DNA of 46,086 nt from Bacteroidota bacterium (GCA_030706385.1 JAUZOQ010000018.1:1-46086); one strand, 5' to 3'. Numbered from the stretch's first letter, positions 26,399 to 37,033 are shown. Notes: generated by a model from the letters alone, not told the origin. Translations and numbers: made by a program.

Positions 26399-27973
26399 CT
26401 ACATTCGGATTTCTGAAATGGCTTGAGGTAGGTAATGGGTGATATCAGTTGCCGTCATGCTTTCTTCTGACAACTCTTTCGCCGCGATGTCCCCGGCCAT
26501 ACCATGAAGAAAGACAGCACACAGAACTGACTGCAGAATATCCTTCCCCTGCGCAACAATCCCGGAGATCATTCCGGCAAGTACATCTCCCGCACCGGCC
26601 GTTGCCATGCCCGGATTGCCCGTGGAATTCACATAGATATTTCCTTCGGGTACTGCGACGATGGTCGGCGCGCCCTTGAGCACGAGGATCGCATTGTTCT
26701 TCGAAGCAAATTTTCTTGCAAGCCCAAGAGTATCTTTTTCAACGTCCTGCCATTTCATATCTAACATTTTGGCAAATTCGCCGAGATGAGGAGTGACGAT
26801 CGTAACAGCTTTTCTATCTCGCAGTGCGCGTTTATTTTTCGATAATCCTTCCAGTGCTCCGCCGTCTAAAACGATCGGTTTCTTAACTTTCTCAAGCAAC
26901 TGCAAAACAAGTTCACCACCTTCTTCTGTGGGTAGCCATCCGGAGCCGCAGTGAACGACATTTGCTTTTCCGAGGAGATGGGATAATTTCTTGAAGCTCT
27001 TTCCAAGCGGATTCCCATTCTCGTCTTCCGGCAATCCGAACGTCATTATCTCCGGCATCGCCGAAGCGACGATCGCTCTCTGAGACTCAGGCAATGCGAC
27101 AGAAACCATTCCGCAGCCTGTTCGAAGTGCCGCTCCGGAAGCCATGATTGCAGCACCCGTCATTCCATAGGATCCCGAAATTGAGAGTACATGGCCGTAA
27201 TCAAATTTCGAACTTGTCATTCTTCGCGCGGTGAGGATCCCCTTCAAGTCCGAGATCTCAATGAGAGAAACGCTTTTCTTTCCTGTTACTTTATTCTTGG
27301 CCCCGAGAGCTGCGGCGGTAACCTCACCGACTAGATCGGGTGCACCCTGTAAATAGAATCCCTGCTTCAGCGAGCCCATCGCAACTGTCCGATCTGCATT
27401 GACGACAACTGGAATCCCATTCTCGAGAGTCTCAACGGCACCAGTATCGGAGTTCAACCCGGTGGGGACGTCAAGTGCTAGTATTTTCGCTTCGAAATGA
27501 TCTTGCAGCGAGAGAAGATCCATGACGGCTTCTTTCGATCTTCCTTTGAGAGGCCCTGCAGCACCGGTCCCGAGCACAGCATCGATGATGATCCCGACTT
27601 GAATATGAGCAAGAAAGTGTGTATCGCCCAGAGGATAGTGGATGATGTTTTCTCCCGGGAGAATGGCCTTCAGTATTTTCAATTGAGCAGAGGCTTCCGG
27701 AGAAAGTTCTCGCGCAGTACCTGCGATGAATACAAAGACTTCAATTCCCTTCTCGTCCAAGAGCCGCGCAACTGCAAGGCCATCACCTCCATTATTTCCT
27801 TTGCCGCAAAATATGAGGACGGCCTTGCCGCCTAATTCATCCAGCCAATCTTCGATAGCATCGACAGCACCTCTGGCAGCGTTCTCCATAAGGACGCGCG
27901 CGGGAATGCCGACCTTCGAAATGAGGTATTCGTCATAAGCGCGAGATTCCTCAGAGGTCAGGATCGGAAGCAA
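26399..27973 (-). CDS. nnr: Bifunctional NAD(P)H-hydrate epimerase / ADP-dependent dehydratase
   Basis: Repairs damaged NAD(P)H hydrates: the N-terminal half epimerises the R form to S, and the C-terminal half dehydrates S at the expense of ADP. The 524-aa length is that of the fused enzyme. The epimerase domain has GKGNNGGDG (57-65) and LDVPTGLNSDTG. The dehydratase domain has VTPHLGEF and NPGMATAGAGDVLAG (453-467). It lies 20 bases after nuoN and 2 bases before ccmB, linking NADH repair with complex I and cytochrome maturation. Confidence 0.95.
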   Translation of the reverse strand: MLPILTSEESRAYDEYLISKVGIPARVLMENAARGAVDAIEDWLDELGGKAVLIFCGKGNNGGDGLAVARLLDEKGIEVFVFIAGTARELSPEASAQLKILKAILPGENIIHYPLGDTHFLAHIQVGIIIDAVLGTGAAGPLKGRSKEAVMDLLSLQDHFEAKILALDVPTGLNSDTGAVETLENGIPVVVNADRTVAMGSLKQGFYLQGAPDLVGEVTAAALGAKNKVTGKKSVSLIEISDLKGILTARRMTSSKFDYGHVLSISGSYGMTGAAIMASGAALRTGCGMVSVALPESQRAIVASAMPEIMTFGLPEDENGNPLGKSFKKLSHLLGKANVVHCGSGWLPTEEGGELVLQLLEKVKKPIVLDGGALEGLSKNKRALRDRKAVTIVTPHLGEFAKMLDMKWQDVEKDTLGLARKFASKNNAILVLKGAPTIVAVPEGNIYVNSTGNPGMATAGAGDVLAGMISGIVAQGKDILQSVLCAVFLHGMAGDIAAKELSEESMTATDITHYLPQAISEIRM

Positions 27974-27993
27974 TGTAGGTTCAGAATAATTGG

Positions 27994-29439
27994 TTACTTG
28001 AAAAAATATCCTGTCGCATCGGTCAATAATCCCGGCATCAACCCGAGGACTACCAGAGCAGCTGAAGCAAGCCCGATTGCGATATAGGAAATGTTGTTTT
28101 CCTTAACAGCGATTCCGTCGTCTGCATGAAGCGGCTCGCGAAAATACATAAGCACGATGATGCGCAAGTAAAAATAACTTGCGATTATGCTCGAGACCAC
28201 TCCGACGATAGCAAGCCACGTCAATCCTGCATTGATCGCTGCTAAGAAGAGATAATATTTTCCGAAAAATCCCGCGAATGGTGGAATACCTGCAAGGGAG
28301 AGCATAATGATCGCTAAAAGGAACGCCGCCCAAGGTCTGCGTTTAGCAAGCCCTGCATAGTCGTCAAGATTTAATCCCGTTCCGGTTTCCTTTTCCAGCA
28401 AAGCAACAATTCCAAATGCTGCTATCTGCATTAGCAGGTAGACTGCTGCATAGATCTCAATCGCTGCAACTCCGGTTGCATTCAGCGCTGCAACACCGAG
28501 CAGGAGATATCCTGCATGTGCAGTGCTGGAGTAGGCAAGCATTCGCTTAATTTTTGTCTGGGAAAGTGCAACAATGTTTCCATAGAGCATTGAGCAGGCA
28601 GCCAAAGCTGCAATCACGATCTGGATCTTTGCCGCACCACCTGCAAGAGCACCTGCGGGCATAGAGCTAAATACCAAGACGATTGCACTGAATGCAGCTG
28701 CCTTACCCGCCGTTGACATGTAGCCTGAGACGACGGTCGGTGCACCTTCATACACGTCGGGAGCCCATTGATGAAACGGAAATGCTGCGACTTTAAAGGC
28801 GAATCCGACGATGAGCAGGATCAATCCGAGCAAGAGCATCGGCCCGGAAGTGGTGACCGAATGTATGTTACTCATCGCAACCAGATTCATTGTACCCAGA
28901 CTTCCATAGATCAGGGCAATTCCATATAGGAAGAAACCTGTTGCGAATGCACCAAGCAAAAAATACTTCAGTGCTGCTTCATTCGATTCTGTCTTTGTCC
29001 TGAAAAGACCGGCCAATACATAGAAAGCGATCGACATCGTTTCCAATCCAAGGAATATGACTAACATATCAGCACCGGAGGCCATCATAACCATTCCCGA
29101 AGCAGCAAAGAGGATCAAGGCGCAAAACTCGCCTACAAGTACTTCCTCTTCGAGCAAATACCTTTCTGCCAGGAGAGCGGTAAGAATTGTAGCTGCGGAA
29201 AAAATAATCGTAAAAAAATTGGAGAAGGCATTATCATAAAGCAGACCGCCGAATGCAACGCTTGCTGGACCAGTCATATTTATTCCGGCAACAATTGCGG
29301 CAGCAATAGCGCCTGCCATTGTCAGGATTAACGGTGCCCGGCTGGGCGTTTTTTCGAATGCGTCCCAAAGCAGAATCAGAAGTCCTGTTCCTGCTAAGAT
29401 GATAAGCGGCAAAGCCGCAATGAAATCAGTATTGTTCAC
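27994..29439 (-). CDS. nuoN: NADH-quinone oxidoreductase subunit N
   Basis: 481 aa, about 14 membrane helices. It is one of the three antiporter-like proton-pumping subunits of complex I. Recognisable segments are LGLETMSIAFYVLAG (with the conserved membrane Glu), KYFLLGAFATGFFLYG, AFPFHQWAPDVYEGAPT and LAYSSTAHAGYLLLG. It is the last gene of nuoJKLMN, with 3 bases separating it from nuoM. Confidence 0.96.
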   Translation of the reverse strand: MNNTDFIAALPLIILAGTGLLILLWDAFEKTPSRAPLILTMAGAIAAAIVAGINMTGPASVAFGGLLYDNAFSNFFTIIFSAATILTALLAERYLLEEEVLVGEFCALILFAASGMVMMASGADMLVIFLGLETMSIAFYVLAGLFRTKTESNEAALKYFLLGAFATGFFLYGIALIYGSLGTMNLVAMSNIHSVTTSGPMLLLGLILLIVGFAFKVAAFPFHQWAPDVYEGAPTVVSGYMSTAGKAAAFSAIVLVFSSMPAGALAGGAAKIQIVIAALAACSMLYGNIVALSQTKIKRMLAYSSTAHAGYLLLGVAALNATGVAAIEIYAAVYLLMQIAAFGIVALLEKETGTGLNLDDYAGLAKRRPWAAFLLAIIMLSLAGIPPFAGFFGKYYLFLAAINAGLTWLAIVGVVSSIIASYFYLRIIVLMYFREPLHADDGIAVKENNISYIAIGLASAALVVLGLMPGLLTDATGYFFK

Positions 29440-29442
29440 AAG

Positions 29443-30987
29443 TTACTTTACAATTACTTTCGGTGCGACGATCTCGTACCCGCTTTGCTGCCTAGCCCCA
29501 AGCAGGGTATCAGACTGCGCATTCATTCCCTTTTCGCTCAGCTTCATGAAGCTCATTGGCTGAATTCCGATCCAGACCATGAAGATGACCAGCGGAACAA
29601 GAGAGAATATTTCGCGTTTCGACAGATCGCGTAAACTCCGATTATGTTCGTTTGTCACCGGTCCCATCATAAACCGCTGATACATCCACAAGAGATAGAC
29701 GGCGGCAATGATTACTCCTGTACAACTAAATATCGCGTAAGCCCATGAGTGCAAAACGCTGGATTGGAATGCTCCCATAAGTGTCAGGTACTCACCGACA
29801 AATCCATTCAATCCCGGCAAACCCACACTGGAAAGCATTGCGATCGCGAAGAAAACTGCATAGTGCGGAGTGATCTTGGCGAGGCCGCCATAATCTTTGA
29901 TTGCCCTTGTATGCGTACGCTCGTACATCATTCCGAACATCATGAAGAGCATTCCCGTCGATAGCCCATGATTGATCATCTGGATCACTGCTCCCTGCAA
30001 GCCCTCTCGTGTCATCGAAAAGATACCGAGCACGATGAAGCCCATATGCGTCACAGAAGAATAAGCGATCAACTTCTTGATATCGGTCTGTACCATGGCG
30101 ACAAGTGCACCATAGATAATGCTTATCACTGCCAAAATGCAGAAGACGCTAGCATAATCAATACTTGCCTGCGGGAAGAGACCAAGATTGAAACGAATCA
30201 GTCCGTATGTTCCCATCTTCAGAAGAACTCCGGCAAGAATAACCGAGCCGATCGTCGGCGCTTCAACGTGAGCATCGGGCAGCCATGTATGAAGCGGGAA
30301 AAGCGGGACTTTGATGGCGAAGGATATGGCAAAGGCCCAGAAGAGATAACTCTGGACATGGAGCGAAAGCTTAGAACTTGCGACCTGTAGCGCCGTAAAG
30401 TCCGTTGTAAATACTCCGGTAACCTTTGATGCTTCCAAGCCGAGCCAGATGATTGCAACGAGCATGAAAAGGGATCCGGCCAGGGTGTAGATGAAGAATT
30501 TTACAGCTGCATATATTCTCCGCTCTCCTCCCCATATACCGATGATAAAATACATCGGAATAAGTATCAACTCCCAAAAGATGTAGAAGAGAAACAGATC
30601 CAGCGAGCAGAAAACACCGATCATCCCTGCCTCAAGCAAGAGAATAAGAGCCATCAGACCTGGGATCTTCTTATCTGTCGAATTCCAAGTACCGATCAAG
30701 GCAATGACAACAAGGAACGTCGTCAGAAGCACCAGTAAGAGAGACATTCCGTCCACTCCAAGATAATAGGAGATGGCAATGGTCTTCGAAGTGATCCATG
30801 GAAGCTTTTCCTGAAACTGGAATCCGGCCTTACTTGAGTCGAACTGAATATAGACAATCATCGACACTACGAATGCGACCAAGGCAATCGCAAGCGTAAA
30901 GATCTTTGCCGACTTTGCATCCTTAATAAAGTGCAAGATCGCTGCTCCGGCCAAAGGTATGAGTATGAGTAGCGTCAGTAAACCCAT
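29443..30987 (-). CDS. nuoM: NADH-quinone oxidoreductase subunit M
   Basis: 514 aa antiporter-like subunit of complex I. FYIFWELILIPMYF contains the key membrane Glu. FPLHTWLPDAHVEAPT and LIAYSSVTHMGFIVLG, with their channel lysines, match the subunit M consensus. It is placed 57 bases after nuoL and 3 bases before nuoN on the same strand. Confidence 0.96.
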   Translation of the reverse strand: MGLLTLLILIPLAGAAILHFIKDAKSAKIFTLAIALVAFVVSMIVYIQFDSSKAGFQFQEKLPWITSKTIAISYYLGVDGMSLLLVLLTTFLVVIALIGTWNSTDKKIPGLMALILLLEAGMIGVFCSLDLFLFYIFWELILIPMYFIIGIWGGERRIYAAVKFFIYTLAGSLFMLVAIIWLGLEASKVTGVFTTDFTALQVASSKLSLHVQSYLFWAFAISFAIKVPLFPLHTWLPDAHVEAPTIGSVILAGVLLKMGTYGLIRFNLGLFPQASIDYASVFCILAVISIIYGALVAMVQTDIKKLIAYSSVTHMGFIVLGIFSMTREGLQGAVIQMINHGLSTGMLFMMFGMMYERTHTRAIKDYGGLAKITPHYAVFFAIAMLSSVGLPGLNGFVGEYLTLMGAFQSSVLHSWAYAIFSCTGVIIAAVYLLWMYQRFMMGPVTNEHNRSLRDLSKREIFSLVPLVIFMVWIGIQPMSFMKLSEKGMNAQSDTLLGARQQSGYEIVAPKVIVK

Positions 30988-31044
30988 TACATTATTTTAT
31001 CACAATCAGAACGGACGATGTGTCCATCCTGTAAAAAAATTCGA

Positions 31045-32964
31045 TCAGAATATCAGCACATACGAAACCAGTACTAATATTCCGACAACGATCATGACGG
31101 CATAATTCTGCACGATGCCAGTCTGGATCTTGCGGATCATACCGCTAATCTGACCGATGCCAGCAGCCGAGCCATTAATAATACCATCGATGATCTTTAC
31201 ATCGACAATCTTATACAATATGCTATTCGAAAGGAAATATGTCGGCTGAACGATCGTTTTGTCATAGATCTCGTCGACATAAAATTTATTCGCTGAAAGA
31301 GAATAGAGTGTTCCGAGTTTCTGCTCCTGGCTCGCGAGTGTCGTCCTCTTCTTGTAATAGCGGGTTGCCATGAGGATTCCAACGAGCGCAACGACTACCG
31401 AGATAATGACTAATGGGATTTCCATCCCTTCGCCCTGCATGATCTGCGATTGTGCCGCGATCTCTTCGCCTTTTCCGACGATTGGTTCAAGCCATTGGCT
31501 GATCGTCTCCCCACCACCAAGAATTTTTGGTACTCCAAGGAAGCCGCCCAATACTGAGAGGGCTGCCAGCGCCACGAGCGGTATCCACATTGCCGGAACG
31601 ACTTCATGCGGCGGATGATGGGCTGCATCGAATCGCTCTTTGCCATAGAAGGTAAGATAGACGGCGCGGAACATGTAGAATGCTGTCATCAATGCGCCGA
31701 ACGCACCTAGCACCCAAAGCAAGGTACTGCCTTGTGAAAATGCTTTCCAAAGAATCTCATCCTTCGAGAAAAATCCGGCGAATGGTGGAATTCCGGCAAT
31801 AGCCAGAGTTGCTATCAGGAAGGTTGCAAAGGTGATCGGAAGATATTTCTTCAGTCCGCCCATCTTCTGCATATCCTGCTCATGATGCATTGCATGGATC
31901 ACTGCGCCTGAGCCAAGGAACAAACAAGCCTTAAAGAAGGCATGAGTCATCACATGGAAGACTCCGGCACCGAATGCTCCGACGCCGAGACCCAAAAACA
32001 TATACCCAAGCTGAGACACAGTAGAATATGCAAGAACCTTCTTGATATCATTTTGAAAGAGTGCAATTATTGCCGCAAGAAGTGCTGTGCAAATGGCCAC
32101 GATAGAAATCACTGTAAGAGTGGCCGGTGAAAGAGCAAACAGGATATTGCTTCTGGCCACAAGGTAAATTCCGCTCGTCACCATTGTTGCAGCGTGGATG
32201 AGAGCAGAAACAGGCGTCGGACCTGCCATTGCATCGGGCAGCCATACATACAAAGGAATCTGAGCGCTCTTCCCAGTACAGCCGAGGAACAGCATCATGG
32301 TAATGATCACGATAGAAGTATTGCCACTTCCCATTCCGCTTGCGGCACCGAACACATCGCTGAAATTCAATGATCCAAAAGTTACAAGCATGACTCCCAT
32401 CGCAACGAGGAAGCCGAAATCGCCGATACGATTGACAATGAAGGCCTTCTTTGCCGCATCATTGTTCTTATTCTCTTCAAACCAAAAACCGATCAGTAAA
32501 TAGCTGCAAAGGCCTACACCTTCCCAGCCGAGAAAAGTCAGCAAATAATTGTCCGCCATGACGAGTTGCAGCATCATGACGATGAACAGGTTCAGATAGG
32601 TAAAAAACCTCGTGTATCCCGGGTCCCCTTTCATGTACCCGGTAGAATAGAGATGGATGAGCGCACCTACTCCGGTAATGACGAGGATGAAGATGATCGA
32701 AAGCTGGTCAATTAAATAGGAGATTCCAACGTTCACCTTGCCGACACTCAGCCAATCGAAAAGTTTGTAGTGGATCGCACGGCTTTCTGCAGGCATCGAA
32801 AGCATCTCTGAAAACACGGCGATCGCCATTACAAAACTCGCCGTAACAGCCATACTGGCTACCCATCCGGCTATTGCCTTATTCTTATATTTGCCGCCGA
32901 AGAACCCATTGATAAGAAATCCTACCAACGGAGCCGCAACGATGTATGGGATTAATTGACTCAA
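31045..32964 (-). CDS. nuoL: NADH-quinone oxidoreductase subunit L
   Basis: 639 aa, the distal antiporter-like subunit of the complex I membrane arm. FLGWEGVGLCSYLLIGFW carries the essential Glu. GKSAQIPLYVWLPDAMAGPTP and VLAYSTVSQLGYMFLG are strict subunit L signatures. The C-terminal part contains the long lateral-helix region ending in a final anchor (NYAVMIVVGILVLVSYV). The start codon is TTG (MSQLIPYIV) without a Shine-Dalgarno sequence. Confidence 0.97.
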   Translation of the reverse strand: MSQLIPYIVAAPLVGFLINGFFGGKYKNKAIAGWVASMAVTASFVMAIAVFSEMLSMPAESRAIHYKLFDWLSVGKVNVGISYLIDQLSIIFILVITGVGALIHLYSTGYMKGDPGYTRFFTYLNLFIVMMLQLVMADNYLLTFLGWEGVGLCSYLLIGFWFEENKNNDAAKKAFIVNRIGDFGFLVAMGVMLVTFGSLNFSDVFGAASGMGSGNTSIVIITMMLFLGCTGKSAQIPLYVWLPDAMAGPTPVSALIHAATMVTSGIYLVARSNILFALSPATLTVISIVAICTALLAAIIALFQNDIKKVLAYSTVSQLGYMFLGLGVGAFGAGVFHVMTHAFFKACLFLGSGAVIHAMHHEQDMQKMGGLKKYLPITFATFLIATLAIAGIPPFAGFFSKDEILWKAFSQGSTLLWVLGAFGALMTAFYMFRAVYLTFYGKERFDAAHHPPHEVVPAMWIPLVALAALSVLGGFLGVPKILGGGETISQWLEPIVGKGEEIAAQSQIMQGEGMEIPLVIISVVVALVGILMATRYYKKRTTLASQEQKLGTLYSLSANKFYVDEIYDKTIVQPTYFLSNSILYKIVDVKIIDGIINGSAAGIGQISGMIRKIQTGIVQNYAVMIVVGILVLVSYVLIF

Positions 32965-32983
32965 GAATTTTTGTGCTTATTAC

Positions 32984-33286
32984 TTAGCCCTTAAGTAAGT
33001 TTAGTTTGTCGATCTCAACCGTTTCCTTATTCCGGTAAACCGAAATGACGATAGCAAGTCCAACTGCCGCTTCGGCAGCAGCAACCGTCATAACAAAGAA
33101 GACGAGAATCTGTCCGGACTGGTCACCCATGAACTGACTGAAAGCGATGAGCGTCAGGTTTACGGCATTAAGCATAAGCTCAACACACATGAATATGACG
33201 ATCACATTCTTTCGGAACATGACTCCCGATGCGCCGATCATGAAGAGGATGGCGGAGACGATCAAGTAGTTTGAAAGTGACGACAT
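32984..33286 (-). CDS. nuoK: NADH-quinone oxidoreductase subunit K
   Basis: 100 aa with three membrane helices, the normal size. [20 protein letters not shown] carries the conserved membrane Glu of NuoK, and [19 protein letters not shown] carries the second. It starts 1 base after the nuoJ stop, indicating translational coupling. Confidence 0.96.
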   Translation of the reverse strand: MSSLSNYLIVSAILFMIGASGVMFRKNVIVIFMCVELMLNAVNLTLIAFSQFMGDQSGQILVFFVMTVAAAEAAVGLAIVISVYRNKETVEIDKLNLLKG

Positions 33287-33287
33287 C

Positions 33288-33791
33288 TTATGTTAATTTC
33301 TTTTTTGCCAATACGATCGCTCCGACGGCCGCTGCGATCAAGATTATCGAAGCCATTTCGAATGGGAATGCATAACTTGTATACAGTTTCGTCCCCACCG
33401 ACTCAACGGTCCCCAATTGAACGGCCGACTCGGATAAGTGCTTCGGCAAGGTGTCCGTTGCTGCAATAAAGACGGAAATGATCTGCGCAAGAATGCCCAG
33501 AACTCCGAGAATTCCGACTACAGTTTTCCAATTCCCTGTAATGGTATACTGCTCATTACGAATATTCAACAGCATGATCACGAATACGACCAATACCATG
33601 ATCGCACCAGCATAGACAGCCACCTGCACCACGGCAAGGAACTGTGCATTGAGCGTTAAGTAGAGTGCAGCAAGAAAACAGAAAGTCACAATGAGCATCA
33701 GGGCACTGGGCACGGCACTTTTGCGCGTTACCATCAGCAGTGCCGAAATGATCGCACCCCCTGAGAGAATCCAAAATATTAGCTCGTTCAA
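33288..33791 (-). CDS. nuoJ: NADH-quinone oxidoreductase subunit J
   Basis: 167 aa, five predicted membrane helices. The conserved segment [20 protein letters not shown] is diagnostic of subunit J, which lies at the junction of the complex I membrane arm. It is the first nuo gene in the window; nuoA-I are not seen. It starts 12 bases after the stop of the frameshifted outer-membrane protein, so transcription may come from upstream of asnS. Confidence 0.95.
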   Translation of the reverse strand: MNELIFWILSGGAIISALLMVTRKSAVPSALMLIVTFCFLAALYLTLNAQFLAVVQVAVYAGAIMVLVVFVIMLLNIRNEQYTITGNWKTVVGILGVLGILAQIISVFIAATDTLPKHLSESAVQLGTVESVGTKLYTSYAFPFEMASIILIAAAVGAIVLAKKKLT

Positions 33792-33803
33792 ATTCTTGTT
33801 CTC

Positions 33804-34320
33804 TTACTTGAAAAAGTAATGCATTCCGATCTGTGGAAGCGGAAGGATATCGCCTTCAGGCAAAAATGCCGAGAGTAATAATCCAACCGAAACGCCGATC
33901 TGTTTCGTGAATGCAAATTCATATCCTAATCCGATGCCGATCCGGAGCGGAGCTGAAAAGACTATTCTTTACCTCTCCACTGAAGTAGTAGCCGGTACCC
34001 CCAACTACATAAAGTCTATCGCGGTCGCTTCCGGAGAGATCAAACTGCAGCTCTCCGCCGAGATCATAATATAGTGAGCGGTCTACTTTAATAATACCAC
34101 CGCTAATCTGATAAGCGACTACAGTACCAGCAAGACGTTGCCGGAACGATAATCCCAAACCGCTGACGAGTGAAGCATGTAAACCGACACCAAAAATATT
34201 TTCAGCGAAATGCTTCGGCTGCTGAATGTTTACATCACTTGTACTTACCTGCGCATTCCCCTTCGATCCAAGAAGTAATACATAGAAAATGAAAACGGTC
34301 AATATTCCCTTGAGTGTCAT
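33804..34320 (-). pseudogene. Small outer-membrane beta-barrel protein interrupted by a frameshift
   Basis: The frame from the ATG at 34320 encodes a signal peptide (MTLKGILTVFIFYVLLLG, cleavage near NAQ) and beta-strands up to GTGYYFSGEVKNSLFS. It then degenerates into APDRHRIRI and stops at 33919. A second frame, offset by one base, continues with barrel-like sequence (LRIGIGLGYEFAFTKQIGV) and ends properly in QIGMHYFFK at 33804. The join lies near 33950-33965, where TTTT occurs on the coding strand. Removing one base restores about 171 aa. This is either a true frameshift, a sequencing error at the short homopolymer, or a programmed shift. It lies between asnS and nuoJ. Confidence 0.75.
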
Positions 34321-34367
34321 GTGTGATTTTCATCTATCATTGGGGAATATCGCTGCAACATCGTTAT

Positions 34368-35714
34368 CTACGGCCATATTCTTGATATCGTTCTGGGGAA
34401 AGGAATCGTCTCGCGAACATGCTCAATCCCACAGATCCAAGCAACAGTGCGCTCGACACCAAGCCCGAAGCCGGCATGCGGTACACTTCCGTATTTCCGA
34501 AGGTCGAGATACCATTCGAAAGCATCGACAGGCAGGTTGTGCTCCTTGATGCGTCCGAGCAGCGTCTCGTAGTCATCTTCCCTCTGCGAGCCACCAATGA
34601 TTTCCCCATATCCTTCCGGAGCCAGCATATCCATTGCGAGTGCCTTATCCGGTTCTTTCGGATCTCTTTTCATATATAATGCTTTGACGGCAGCCGGATA
34701 ATGATGAACCATTACCGGTTTCTCAAATTTTCCAGAGATCACGGCTTCATCAGGTGCGCCGAAATCGTCACCATAAATAAATTCTTTATGACCCGAAGCG
34801 AAGCGCTCCTTCTTTTCGTCTTCATTCATTGAAGACCAGTACTCTTTCAGTATCTGAGCAGCCTCATCATAATGGAGTTTCGGAAAGGGCGCCTTTATCC
34901 TTTCAAGTTTGGAGACATCGCGCTCTAAAACTTTCAATTCATTTTGGCGATTTTTCAAGACTCGCTGAACAATGTATTCAATGAATTCTTCTGCGAGTTG
35001 CATATCACCTTCCAGATCCATGAAGGCTACTTCGGGTTCGACCATCCAAAACTCAGTTAGATGTCTACGGGTTTTCGATTTCTCTGCACGAAATGTGGGG
35101 CCGAATACGTAGACCTTGCCCAATGCCATTGCTCCGGCTTCGCCATAAAGTTGTCCGGATTGAGTTAGATAGGCCTTGCCCTCGTCAAAATAATCAAGCT
35201 CAAAAAGAGTACTCGTTCCTTCGGCCGCATTGGGAGTCAGGATGGGAGCATCTAAGAGGTTAAATCCTCTTTCGTCGAAAAAATCTCTGATCGCATGAAC
35301 AACTTCATGCCTCACTTTCTGGATCGCATGCTGGCGGGATGAGCGAAGCCAGAGATGCCTGTTTCCCATCAGGAATTCTACTCCGTGTTCTTTCGGAGAG
35401 ATAGGATATTCCTGAGCGATTGAGATGATTTCAATACTTTTTGTAAATAGCTCATATCCACCGGGAGCTTTGGCTGCCTCCTGAACGACTCCCGTCGCGG
35501 CGAAGGCAGATTCCTGCGTCAGCTTATCATAGGCTGCGAACGTCGCCTCATCAACCTGATTTTTCATGACGACACATTGGCAAATGCCAGTACCGTCACG
35601 TAGTTCAAGGAATTGGATCTTGCCGCTCGAGCGCTTCGTATACAGCCAGCCCCGAAGCGTCACTGCTTTACCGACAAACGATTTCAGGTCTTCTATATAG
35701 ATATCTTGACGCAA
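34368..35714 (-). CDS. asnS: Asparaginyl-tRNA synthetase
   Basis: Charges tRNA-Asn. It has an N-terminal OB-fold anticodon domain ([24 protein letters not shown]), then the class II catalytic core. Motif 2 lies around [21 protein letters not shown]. Motif 3 is [15 protein letters not shown], with the AsnRS ending [14 protein letters not shown]. The frame extends to a TTG at 35759, but a second TTG at 35714 is preceded at 8 bases by AAAGGA and gives 448 aa (RQDIYIEDL), so I prefer it. The gene heads a long minus-strand run that leads into nuoJ-N. Confidence 0.95.
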   Translation of the reverse strand: MRQDIYIEDLKSFVGKAVTLRGWLYTKRSSGKIQFLELRDGTGICQCVVMKNQVDEATFAAYDKLTQESAFAATGVVQEAAKAPGGYELFTKSIEIISIAQEYPISPKEHGVEFLMGNRHLWLRSSRQHAIQKVRHEVVHAIRDFFDERGFNLLDAPILTPNAAEGTSTLFELDYFDEGKAYLTQSGQLYGEAGAMALGKVYVFGPTFRAEKSKTRRHLTEFWMVEPEVAFMDLEGDMQLAEEFIEYIVQRVLKNRQNELKVLERDVSKLERIKAPFPKLHYDEAAQILKEYWSSMNEDEKKERFASGHKEFIYGDDFGAPDEAVISGKFEKPVMVHHYPAAVKALYMKRDPKEPDKALAMDMLAPEGYGEIIGGSQREDDYETLLGRIKEHNLPVDAFEWYLDLRKYGSVPHAGFGLGVERTVAWICGIEHVRETIPFPRTISRIWP

Positions 35715-35956
35715 TAATTTTCCTTTTTTTAACCTAATTTTACGAACTATAGAATACAAATATACGGAGCGGGTGTAAGGTAGGAGTCATTAGAGCACAG
35801 AAATCGACAAATTGAATTCAGGTAAACACGACCGTGACCAATATCAAAATATTATCGAAATTTAACGGATTTCCATGAAACATCCCTTTTTTTGCGACGT
35901 AGCCCCAAGTATATTTTCATGAAAAAAGATTCATTCGTCAACGTATCAGAAGCCAG

Positions 35957-37003
35957 TTGAGAATAACTTTGCCCACATTCATCAACGAGGAAAAAGGCCG
36001 TAGCAAGAAGCTTATCATCCTCTCCTCGATCGGACTCCTCGCCGCAAGTGGCGTTGTCTTTGCTATTTACAAAACTATTGATTATCCGGTACGGAGATAC
36101 GGCAAGGAAACCAGACTCAATGTCATGATGAGTGTTCCGTATGGATCACTAACGATGCTTGCAGGTACGAAATCTTCCGATGTTGCATTACTTCAAATGC
36201 AATCGGCTGACGATGAAATGTTGCCGTTTCACGTCCGCTATTCATATAATCCCATTGGAACCACAGGCTCTTTGCGGATGACAATCGGCTCCGACGAAGG
36301 GATGCTCGAGACGAATAAACCACTGGCAAATGCATGGAAAGCCGGATCCAGCTATTCAATGGCAAGTACCAATGCAATCCATTCTGATTACGGAGATCTC
36401 TCCCCAACTTCGGGCACCTTTGATCTGATGAAACCTCCCCCATCTGCTGCAAGCGAGGAAAATGATCATGCAACGCTATTCCTGACACGCGAGATACCCG
36501 TTTCGATTAGCGCCCAACTGGGATTCGGCGAATCTCTTCTCGATTGGACCGGATTATCCCTTACTTCAGCCTACATTGAAACCGGATCGGCAAGAACAGA
36601 GATCAGGCTTCGCGGACACAATCCTATTCCCATGAGCTTTTGCAAGATCAATGCGGGCTTTGGCGAATTTGCGATGAGCGGGATTTCCGATCTGAATGCC
36701 GATCAATTCATTTTTTCCGGCGGTGTTGGCTACTATAGCCTGAACTTCAATGGAAAACTTACAAAGAATCTCGATGCAACCGTCGAAGTAGGCTTGGGGA
36801 AGGTATCGGTAAATATTCCGCCAGAAGCGGCAAGAGTACGAGTCCTCTACGATGACAGCTACTTCAGCTCTTTTTCCTTCACCGGATTGACTAAACGTCG
36901 GGACGGATACTTCACCAGCGTCGGCTTTGACGAATCCAACGCCCCTATCCTTACCTTGCACCTTTCGAGCGGACTCGGAAAGATGGTCGTCAACTACCAC
37001 TAA
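35957..37003 (+). CDS. Membrane-anchored toast_rack/LiaF-like protein
   Basis: 348 aa starting at TTG. There is one N-terminal membrane helix (about 19-38) and no cleavage site, so the product is probably inner-membrane anchored. The region from about 190 is a repetitive beta structure with the pattern L-x-F-G-E-S-x-L-D-W-x-G-L, SARTEIRLRGHNPIPM, INAGFGEFAMSG, LDATVEVGLGKVSV and the ending LSSGLGKMVVNYH. This resembles the toast_rack/LiaF-type beta-roll associated with envelope stress sensing. The family link is by pattern only. The TTG overlaps the TGA of a 13-codon ATG frame (35919-35960), so the start may depend on coupling, or the true N-terminus may lie there after a frameshift. It is divergent from asnS. 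Confidence 0.6.
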   Translation: MRITLPTFINEEKGRSKKLIILSSIGLLAASGVVFAIYKTIDYPVRRYGKETRLNVMMSVPYGSLTMLAGTKSSDVALLQMQSADDEMLPFHVRYSYNPIGTTGSLRMTIGSDEGMLETNKPLANAWKAGSSYSMASTNAIHSDYGDLSPTSGTFDLMKPPPSAASEENDHATLFLTREIPVSISAQLGFGESLLDWTGLSLTSAYIETGSARTEIRLRGHNPIPMSFCKINAGFGEFAMSGISDLNADQFIFSGGVGYYSLNFNGKLTKNLDATVEVGLGKVSVNIPPEAARVRVLYDDSYFSSFSFTGLTKRRDGYFTSVGFDESNAPILTLHLSSGLGKMVVNYH

Positions 37004-37033
37004 TTACCTGCAAGTTCCAATACTCCGCTCAAT

